Source: an uncultured Bacteroidia bacterium (GTDB taxonomy: Bacteria; Bacteroidota; Bacteroidia; Bacteroidales; UBA932). From it: DNA of 64,000 bases. A program made the translations under genes and the position numbers. The stretch is taken from NCBI GenBank assembly GCA_902782225.1, contig CACZMF010000014.1, positions 1-64,000 of the forward strand. The letters are read 5' to 3'. Shown piece by piece: positions 40,338 to 48,000 of the stretch (position 1 is the first letter of the stretch; the number at the start of each line of letters is the position of its first letter). The notes beneath the pieces were generated by a model. That model was not told where the DNA came from and did not search any database. It was given only the letters and a program-made list of their open reading frames with translations.

Positions 40338-41649
40338 TGGCGATGATATGGCGGGCGAGGGCGATGCGCCGGAGGGCGAAATCGCGGAACTCGGACCAGC
40401 GGTAGAAATAGGGCGTGCCGCAGTCCGGAATGGGCAGGGCAAGGTCGCGCTCGTTGTAGAGCAGCCGCACCAGGATGTCGCCCGAGCGGTTTTTATAGAA
40501 AACGAACTGAGTGTTGAGCGCCATCGGGAAGTCGTAGGAACGGAACACGTCCTTGACCTCCGAGGCCTTGCCAACCGGCTTGTTGTAGCCGTCAATATCA
40601 AGCAGCACGAAGAGCGACATTATGATGATGTCGTGGCCGAAGCGCAGGCGGGCGGCGTACTCGCCGGTGGCAATGTCGGAGTCGGCCTTGTCGATGATGT
40701 CCTGCATCGTGCGCCACACGAATGCCCACTGGCGGCCTTTCTGGTAGAGCGTGTCGGCGCCCTTTGAGCAGTAGAACACGAAGTTGCGGCACTCGTAGAT
40801 GCGGCAGAGCTCGTCGTAGGGAATGAATTCAGTCAGGTCGTTGTTCAGTTTCCCGTTGCACTGGCCGTTCATCGCCACTGAATAAAGGGCGGTCTCGAGA
40901 TCCACCGGGTCGCCGAACTCTTTCAGTATCGACAAATCCTTCAGCAGCGGCCCGTACACCACTTCCGGCCGCAGCATGGCCTTGAACATGGCGTCGGAGT
41001 CCTTGCGCCAGTAGGCGTATTTGTTGTAGAAGCCCTCGTCGGTGGAGTGTATGTCGGGATTGTATTTGGAGAAAGGATTGAGGAAGGGCATGTCCGCAAA
41101 ACTTGCCTGCTTCTCTATCCTCAGGCGCGGATTCTCCCTGGCGAGCTGGTCGGTGAAGGCGGACATAGTGAGTATGCAGCGGGGTACATAGGTGGACACG
41201 GCATCGATGCGGGCGTTCCTGCGGAACAGATGCCTGTGGGCCCTGTAGATGTTGCGGGCTATCTTGTACTGCTGCTCGAAGCCCCGGTCGCACAGATCGC
41301 CGCCGCGGCCGCGCAGCACTTCGTAGGCCGGCTCATAGCGGCGCAGAAGCTCTTCGCCCCTTTCGGTCAGCAGGCCCCTGTCGCGGGCCGCGGTGAGCAG
41401 GGAATACAGCGCGTCGAAATCGGAATCAGAGGAGTGGTTGCGTGCTCCGTGGCGTCCGTAGTGGCTGATATAGAACGACTTGTATCCTGCTGGCGCCTTG
41501 GCGCAGGCGGGGATGTCGTGGTTGTACATATAGTGCACTGTGCCAGCTCTTCCGGGGTCCTGGCGTATCTCTTCGAATGCGTCGCGGCCCTGCCCCCGGA
41601 CCGTCAGGGAGAGGCACGCGGCCAGCAAAATGAACAAAACCTTTCTCAT
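40309..41649 (-). CDS. Secreted histidine-type phosphatase (second paralogue)
   Basis: A 446-aa exported enzyme of the same family as the one at 13291-14637. The signal peptide ends LTVRGQ. The catalytic RHGARNH (Arg66-His67) holds the nucleophile, and FGHDIIIMSLF gives the distal HD pair. Cysteines are frequent (CDRGFEQQY, CRIYECRNFVFYC), suggesting disulfides. Possible substrates are inositol phosphates or other phosphate esters; unproven. It ends in a basic KKK tail. Its 3' end is antisense to truA over 29 bp. A -7 box (TATTTTCG on the minus strand, 41673-41680) lies 24 nt upstream. Confidence 0.87.
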   Translation of the reverse strand: MRKVLFILLAACLSLTVRGQGRDAFEEIRQDPGRAGTVHYMYNHDIPACAKAPAGYKSFYISHYGRHGARNHSSDSDFDALYSLLTAARDRGLLTERGEELLRRYEPAYEVLRGRGGDLCDRGFEQQYKIARNIYRAHRHLFRRNARIDAVSTYVPRCILTMSAFTDQLARENPRLRIEKQASFADMPFLNPFSKYNPDIHSTDEGFYNKYAYWRKDSDAMFKAMLRPEVVYGPLLKDLSILKEFGDPVDLETALYSVAMNGQCNGKLNNDLTEFIPYDELCRIYECRNFVFYCSKGADTLYQKGRQWAFVWRTMQDIIDKADSDIATGEYAARLRFGHDIIIMSLFVLLDIDGYNKPVGKASEVKDVFRSYDFPMALNTQFVFYKNRSGDILVRLLYNERDLALPIPDCGTPYFYRWSEFRDFALRRIALARHIIATTQAPPKKK

Positions 41650-41668
41650 GTAATCGGGGTCTGATTTT

Positions 41669-41700
41669 CTTGCGAAAATAGCAATAATTTTTCATCTTTG
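41669..41700 (+). promoter_or_regulatory. Promoter for the S9 peptidase operon
   Basis: CTTG (41669-41672), 20 nt, then CATCTTTG (41693-41700), one mismatch from TAnnTTTG. The ATG is 8 nt after the last G, again predicting a near-leaderless mRNA. Confidence 0.45.
41673..41680 (-). promoter_or_regulatory. -7 box for the second phosphatase
   Basis: The minus strand reads TATTTTCG, 7 of 8 to consensus, ending 24 nt before the ATG at 41649. It overlaps the spacer of the divergent S9 peptidase promoter, so the two promoters probably exclude each other. Confidence 0.45.
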
Positions 41701-41707
41701 TATTTGT

Positions 41708-43633
41708 ATGAAATACCAATTATTATTAATTGCCGGACTGGCGGCCGTCCTGTGCCTGCAGCCGGCCGGGGCGCAGCGGCAGTCGCAGCGCACCGTGCTC
41801 AAGAGCGTTTCCGTGGGCTCCGAAGGGGGCAGAACCATAAGTTGCAAAGACCTTGTCAGCGGAGGGCTCACTCCCAAGGCGAGGCGTGTCTTCTGGTCGG
41901 AAGACTCGCAGGTGGTGGAGAGCTACCCTGCCCGTGCCGTAAAGGCTCCGAAGCTTCCCGTGTCCATGAATCCGGAAGTCAAATACGGCATCGTGCCTTC
42001 GCGCAACGAGTTCGGCATCGACAGGGGCTGGTACCCTTCCCCGGACGGCTCCCTGCTTGCTGTCTACAGGGTGGACCAGAGCGCTGTCTCCGAGTTTCCG
42101 CTGCTGGACATAAGGTCCCGCACGGGCAGCCTGAAAAGCGTGAAGTACCCTATGAACGGGATGAGTTCGGAGCGGGTGGAGCTTTGCGTGTGCGACACCC
42201 TCGGAAATGTGGTCAGCACTTTGAAAATCAACGAGTTCGAGGATGACCGCTATATTGCCGGAGTGTCCTGGACGCCCGACGGCGGGGGAGTGCTGGTGCA
42301 GGTCGTGGACCGCTCTCAGCACCACGTGAAGCTCCAGCATTACAGGGCTTCCGACGGAAGTCTGGTCCGCACCCTTCTGGAGGAGGCCAACGACGCCTGG
42401 GTGGAGCCGCGGGACGGTGTCCGCTTCATCCAGGGCACGGATTTCTTCATCTACCGCACCGACAACCGCGACGGCTACCGCCAGCTCTACCTCTGCGACC
42501 TGCAGGGCGGCATCAGGCGGCTGACCGGATGCGATGCCGACGTCTCCTACGTGGCCAATGACGGGGAGTACGTATATTATACTTCCGCCGAGGTCTCCCC
42601 GGTCGAAAGCCATCTTTTCCGCATCCGTCTGAGCCGCCTCAAAGCCGGTCGCAAGCCGCAAGTGCTCAATAAGATACGTATCGGCGCCCCGCAGCGGCTC
42701 ACCGAAGGCAGCGGCCTCCATCGCATCCGGATGAGCCCCGACTGCAGGCGTTTCATCGACCGATGGAGCGCAGTGGACATGCCCGGCTGCACCGAGCTTC
42801 GCAGCGCCGACGGCAAGCTGCTCGAGCTGCTGGACGAGAGCCCCCGGCCCCTGCAGGATGTCGCTCCAGTGTCGGTGGAATTCGGCACCGTGCCTTCCGC
42901 CGACCCTCAATATGTCAACTACTACCGCCTTATCAAGCCCGCCGGTTTCGACCCGTCGAAAAAGTACCCTGTGATCGTCTATGTCTACGGCGGCCCCCAC
43001 AGCCAGATGGTCACCGACAGCTGGCTGGGCGGCATACGCTACTGGGAGCTGCTGATGGCGCAGAAGGGCTACGTCATGTATGTCCAGGACAACAGGGGCA
43101 CCAGCAACCGCGGCGCTGCCTTCGAAAAGGCCATCAACCGCCGCTGCGGGCAGGCCGAGAGCGCCGACCAGATGGAGGGCCTGCGGCAGCTGATAGCCGA
43201 GGGCTGGGTGGACGAGGCGCGCATAGGCGTGTCCGGCTGGAGCTACGGCGGCTTCATGACCATCACGCTTGCGACCTCCTTCCCGGAAACCTTCAAGGTG
43301 GCGGTCTGCGGCGGCCCCGTGATCGACTGGAAGTGGTATGAAATCATGTACGGCGAGCGCTATATGGACAATCCTGAGACCAATCCGGAGGGCTTCGCCC
43401 AGACCTCGCTGGTGGACAAGGCTCCGCGCCTGAAGGGCAGGCTGCTGATCTGCCAGGGCATGGAGGACGCCACGGTGCTGCCCATCAACTCGCTGAGTTT
43501 CATCCAGTCCTGCGTGGAACACAACGTCCTTGCCGACTACTTCCCCTATCCCTGCAACGAGCACAACGTCACCGGCAAGTGGCGTGAGCATCTCTATCTG
43601 AAGTTCACCGACTATTTCTGCACCTACCTTTGA
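41708..43633 (+). CDS. Secreted S9 prolyl oligopeptidase (dipeptidyl peptidase IV-like)
   Basis: A 641-aa exported serine peptidase. The signal peptide ends PAGAQ. An N-terminal beta-propeller (residues about 70-370; WTPDGGGVLVQVVD, FFIYRTDNRDGYRQLYLCDL) is followed by an alpha/beta hydrolase. Nucleophile Ser512 lies in GWSYGGFM, with Asp587 in GMEDATV and His619 in NEHNV as the expected triad. DPP-IV-like enzymes release X-Pro dipeptides. It is the first gene of an operon ending with phoH; folC starts within its TGA stop (TGATG). Confidence 0.93.
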   Translation: MKYQLLLIAGLAAVLCLQPAGAQRQSQRTVLKSVSVGSEGGRTISCKDLVSGGLTPKARRVFWSEDSQVVESYPARAVKAPKLPVSMNPEVKYGIVPSRNEFGIDRGWYPSPDGSLLAVYRVDQSAVSEFPLLDIRSRTGSLKSVKYPMNGMSSERVELCVCDTLGNVVSTLKINEFEDDRYIAGVSWTPDGGGVLVQVVDRSQHHVKLQHYRASDGSLVRTLLEEANDAWVEPRDGVRFIQGTDFFIYRTDNRDGYRQLYLCDLQGGIRRLTGCDADVSYVANDGEYVYYTSAEVSPVESHLFRIRLSRLKAGRKPQVLNKIRIGAPQRLTEGSGLHRIRMSPDCRRFIDRWSAVDMPGCTELRSADGKLLELLDESPRPLQDVAPVSVEFGTVPSADPQYVNYYRLIKPAGFDPSKKYPVIVYVYGGPHSQMVTDSWLGGIRYWELLMAQKGYVMYVQDNRGTSNRGAAFEKAINRRCGQAESADQMEGLRQLIAEGWVDEARIGVSGWSYGGFMTITLATSFPETFKVAVCGGPVIDWKWYEIMYGERYMDNPETNPEGFAQTSLVDKAPRLKGRLLICQGMEDATVLPINSLSFIQSCVEHNVLADYFPYPCNEHNVTGKWREHLYLKFTDYFCTYL

Positions 43634-45069
43634 TGGATTACGGCCAGGTCATAGCGTCGCTGTTCGAGCGGCACCGCAGCGTGCAGACGGCCGGGTTCAG
43701 TCCCGACGCCTACAAGCCCGGTATCGGGCAGATGCTGGACTATGCCGCCTTTCTGGGCAACCCGGAGCGCCGTTTCCGCAGCATCCACGTGGCCGGCACC
43801 AACGGCAAGGGTTCCGTGTGCACGATGCTGGCGGCCGCCCTCGCCGCTTCCGGCTCCCGCACCGGTCTCTACACCTCCCCGCACCTTATCGATTTCCGGG
43901 AACGCATCAAATTGATTGTCAGGCCGGGGGACAATGAGGACTTCAGAACCGTGGCCGCCCGTGGCCGCGTGAACGGGAGGGGCCCACAAGCGGAGCGCAG
44001 TGGGAGGGATGAGCGAAGCGAAGTTCTGAAGTCCGTTGTCCCCCGGCCTGACGGTTGGTATGAGATGATACCTGAAGAAGAAGTGGTGGAGTTTCTGGAG
44101 AAGTACGACAGGGACGGGCTTTCTTTCTTTGAGGTGACCACGGGAATGGCTTTCTGGTGGTTTGCCCGGCAGGGGGTCGATTATGCCGTCATCGAGACCG
44201 GCCTCGGCGGGCGCCTGGACAGCACGAACGTCATCACTCCCGAAATCAGCGTCATCACATCCATAGGCCTTGACCACTGCGCCCTTCTGGGTGGCACGAG
44301 GGCTGAGATTGCCGCTGAGAAAGCCGGAATCTTCAAGCCCGGCGTGCCGGCCCTGGTCTGGGGACGTGACCCGGAGACTCAGCCGGTTTTCGAGCGAATA
44401 GCGGCCGAAAAGGGCTCTCCGCTCCATTATGCCGAGGATTACGCCGTACCTCAAGGCCTTGCCCCCGACCTGGATGGCCCTTGTCAGGAGATGAATCTCC
44501 GCACCGTATGGGCTGCGCTTTCCATACTCGGCATCAGCGGCACTGAAGAGGGCATACGCTGCGCCGCGCGGATGACCGGGTTCAGGGGCCGTTGGGAGGT
44601 ACTCAACCGTAAGCCGCTGGTTATCTGTGACATAGCCCACAATCCCCCCGCCCTCGCCGAAAACTTCTCCCGCCTCCGCCGCCTTTCTGGCTTGTCAGGG
44701 GGTGTCGGGGGGAACGCCCCCCGTCCCCTGGGGGTGCAGGGGGATAGGGAGTGTCTACATAGCAGACCACTCCTTGTGGTCTACGGCGCTATGGCCGATA
44801 AAGATGTTGCCGGCATCGCCGCCCTGATGCCGCAGGAAGCGGAATACTATCTGGTGGCTCCAGCCGGAGAAAGGGCGATGCCTGTCAAAGATTTGGCATT
44901 GAAATTGAAAAACCTTAACTTTACGGAGTCAGGATCTGTCGCCGCCGGCGTGGAAGCGGCCCTTTCACGCGCCGATGCCCTTGCCCGGGACGGTCTCGAC
45001 CCGATAGTTTATATTGGCGGAAGCACTTTCGTGGTGGCGGAGGCCGTTTCATATTTGGGAAGCGTATGA
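43633..45069 (+). CDS. folC: Folylpolyglutamate synthase/dihydrofolate synthase with two inserted segments
   Basis: A 478-aa Mur-ligase-like enzyme that adds glutamate to folates. Key motifs are the P-loop VAGTNGKGSVCTMLAAAL, GLGGRLDSTNVI, TSIGLDHCALLG and VICDIAHNPPALAENF. It is longer than usual because two in-frame stretches look foreign. One, about 48 codons (43912-44057), splits the expected ERI...EMIPEEE region; the other, about 22 codons (44697-44763), lies just before LLVVYGAMADKD. Both coincide with strong palindromes in the DNA. The frame stays open throughout, so the gene is probably functional, with surface loops. I take ATG 43633; the TTG at 43630 is less likely. Confidence 0.92.
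   Translation: MDYGQVIASLFERHRSVQTAGFSPDAYKPGIGQMLDYAAFLGNPERRFRSIHVAGTNGKGSVCTMLAAALAASGSRTGLYTSPHLIDFRERIKLIVRPGDNEDFRTVAARGRVNGRGPQAERSGRDERSEVLKSVVPRPDGWYEMIPEEEVVEFLEKYDRDGLSFFEVTTGMAFWWFARQGVDYAVIETGLGGRLDSTNVITPEISVITSIGLDHCALLGGTRAEIAAEKAGIFKPGVPALVWGRDPETQPVFERIAAEKGSPLHYAEDYAVPQGLAPDLDGPCQEMNLRTVWAALSILGISGTEEGIRCAARMTGFRGRWEVLNRKPLVICDIAHNPPALAENFSRLRRLSGLSGGVGGNAPRPLGVQGDRECLHSRPLLVVYGAMADKDVAGIAALMPQEAEYYLVAPAGERAMPVKDLALKLKNLNFTESGSVAAGVEAALSRADALARDGLDPIVYIGGSTFVVAEAVSYLGSV
43918..44052. repeat. Palindromic element inserted in frame in folC (element 1)
   Basis: Arms 43918-43934/44036-44052 (17 bp, perfect) and 43938-43949/44023-44034 (12 bp, perfect) pair, with a 3-nt versus 1-nt interruption between them. 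The 73-nt top contains a further CCCAC/GTGGG stem and a GAGCGAAGCGAAG-like stretch. The whole element is read through in the folC frame without stops. It is not at the gene boundary and splits a conserved part of the protein. Confidence 0.85.
44697..44763. repeat. G/C-run segment inserted in folC (element 2)
   Basis: A stretch of G- and C-runs includes the hairpin 44707-44712/44717-44722 (6 bp, 4-nt loop) followed by CCCCTGGGGGTGCAGGGGG. Immediately after it, 44764-44770/44776-44782 forms a 7-bp stem over native codons. It encodes a Gly/Arg-rich stretch absent from my expectation of FolC. Boundaries are approximate. Confidence 0.6.
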
Positions 45070-48000
45070 AAAGAATAACACTGACACTGACACTAATCCT
45101 CGTATCACTGATGTCTTTCTCTCAAACCAAAGACTCCCAGGGCCACACGCTTGTCAGCCTGTGGAAAGTCTATCAAAAAGCCGCAGACGCAGACAAGCCA
45201 CAGGACCAGCTCCAGGCCCTTGACGCCATAAGGAAAGAGGCCGAAGCCAGGCATCTTGGCTGGGATTTCTACTGCGCCGTCAATGAAGCGGTCAGCGTGC
45301 GCTCCAATGTGAACTGGAAAGACCGCAGTGCCGCCCAGCAGGATATGGAAAAAGCCATCGACGCCTTCGGTGAACCGGTGGTGGTGTTCTTCCACCGCAG
45401 GCATCTCTGGAGCAGCGCCGAAGCCGGTCGGTATGTAAGTGAGCACAAGGAGGCATTGGAGAAAACTTTCAATCCGGAGTTCCACCGTCGCGACGGCAGG
45501 ATCACCGGCCAGCTTTTCTCCGGCGCCCTTCTGCCGCTGCTTTCCAACGACTACGAGTACGCTCTCTGGAACCTGGGGATGACAGGCGTCCCCGGCCCCG
45601 CAAAGGAGTATTTCAAAGACAGGTATCCCATGGCGGAGTTCCTGGAGTTCAGCGAGATAGAGCGGCTCAGCTCCAGCGCCGCCTACGCCCGCTACGGCGA
45701 TTATGCCGAGAAGCACAAGGGCAAGGCCGTCGCGCTTATGGCCCGCCAGAGGAGGCTTTCCACTGAATTCAGCAATCTGTCAAAGGACAAGTCCACCACA
45801 TCCGACGACTACAAGGCGCTGCGCGAAAAGTGCTCCGCCTTCGAGAAAGACCGCAAGGCATTCACCGGGAGTGAAGCCAGGATCGCAGACTGCTGCAGGG
45901 CAGTCGCAGACCTTGTCAAGACCCTGGACTCCCGTTCCATCGACTGCAGCGTGAGCAACGACGAAGCCACGATTACGCTGCGCAACGTCAAGGAATTCAG
46001 GATTTCTGTCCTGAACGACAAAGACAAGCCCGTCTATGACGCCCCTGTGACCAACAAGACCGGCAGCTACTATCGTACGGACGTGCTCAAATACAAGCTG
46101 CCAGACATCGACGACGGCTCCTACGTCATCCTCTGCAAATCGGGCGACTGCGAAGAGAGGGTCCGCTTTGACAAGTACACCCTTTCCGTTGCCGTGCGCG
46201 CCGACAAGGACGGCTACGGCGCCTTCGTGGCCGACTACTGGACGGGCAAGCCCTTGGAAAAGTGCGACTTCGTGCTCAACGACGGCGACGACAAGAAGGT
46301 GGCCGAAGTCAAGGACCTCAAGCTGGACGGCTTCACCGCCCTGCCTGAGCCCATTCGTTCCAATTTCAACTCCAAGTACCACTACTACCAGCTGCAGGCC
46401 CGCTGCGTAGACGGCGGCCGCCTGCGCCTCTCCCAGAATATATCCGTCTCTTCTCCCCATCCCGGCGAGGTGCGTGAATACAAGGAAATCGATATTTCCC
46501 ACGCCGTCCTCATCACTGACCGCGGTGCCTTCAATCCCGGCGAGACCGTGCAGTTCAAGGCCGTGCTCTATTCTGGCACCTACGAGTACAAGCTTGCTCC
46601 CGAAGGGGTGGCGGTGACGGCAAAGCTGTTCGATCCCAAAGGCCGCGAACTCGAGTCTAAAAAGTTAAAGACCAATGATATGGGTGCCGTCTCCGGAGCT
46701 TTCGAGCTCGTGGGCGGCGACCGTGGCGGCTACTATTCCCTGAGAATCTATCCGGATAAATCCGACACGCCCCTTGCCACGCGCGACCTCAGGGTGGATG
46801 AGTTCGTGCTGCCCACCTTCGAACTGACCTTCGATCCCGACAACACACTCTACCTGACCGGCGACAAGATACGCGTTTCCGGCAAGGTCAAGGCCTATTC
46901 CGGCCACTCCATAGGCAGCGCCCGGGCCTATTACAGCGTCAGGGGACTTGAGAAAGTCATTGAAAGCGAGGACCTTGCCATCGGGGGCGACGGCACTTTC
47001 TCATTCGAGTTCCAGACCGGCTCCAACTACCGCAACTACTTCCCCATAAGCGTCACGATAGTGGATGCGACCGGTGAAACCCTCGACTTCCAGACGAGCC
47101 GCTTCGCATACGAGTACCTGCCCCTGGACGTCAATCTCGAAAACAGGGTCGAAGGCACCTACACGCTGATACCCGGCAAGGCGCCGGAGGCAGGCCACGG
47201 CAACTGGATTGTTCGCGACGACTTCGCCCGGCTGACTTTCAACACCGGTGGATACGTCCGTAAGAACCTGGAAATCAGGTACACCGTCAAGTACGGAAGC
47301 AAGGTCGTGGCCAGCGGGACCACCGGTTCCCAGCAGACTGTGGACGTGAGCCTGAAGGGGCATCCGTCCGGCATGTATCTGGTCGAGGCTGTGGTCACGG
47401 CCAACGATGCCAAAGGCAAGCAGCGCGTCCAGAACGTCAAATACACCCTGGTCAAGGCCACCGACTCCGACACCGCCCTCGATATGCCGGTGCAGTGCTT
47501 CTTCAAGGAGCTTGGAGGCGAAGACATAGCCATACAGGTGGGTGCGACAGACGGTCCCGTCTGGGCAGTCGTGGAGCTTGCCGGCAGCGGCAACGTGATC
47601 CTGGAAAAGCAGATCGTCTATCTTGACGGCGTACAGGGCAAGCCGGGTTCCCTCAAGACAATCGGCTATTCCCGCAAGCCCGAGTACTCCGAGAACCTCA
47701 CGCTGACGGTCCTGTATTTCCGGAACGGCAACGTTTTCTCGTATTCCCGCAGCATCAAGCTGCCCGTCCTCCGGAAGGAACTGCCGTTCAGTTTCGAACG
47801 CTTCGTCGACAGCGCCACCCCCGGGCAGGAATGCAGGTTCCTCATCCGCACTGCAGCCGGAGTGGAGTGCGCCGCCGCCGTGTTCGACAAGGCCACGGAG
47901 ACCATCGAATCCAATATCTGGTATGAGGTATATCCCAGCCGCAGGCCGGAAGCCCGCATCAGCTACCGCAAGGAATGCGGTTTCAACGGCTCCCGCTACT

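Noticed and set aside
43633..45069. folC as a frameshifted pseudogene
   Set aside because: Despite two foreign-looking segments the frame remains open to the normal end, and all catalytic motifs are present.
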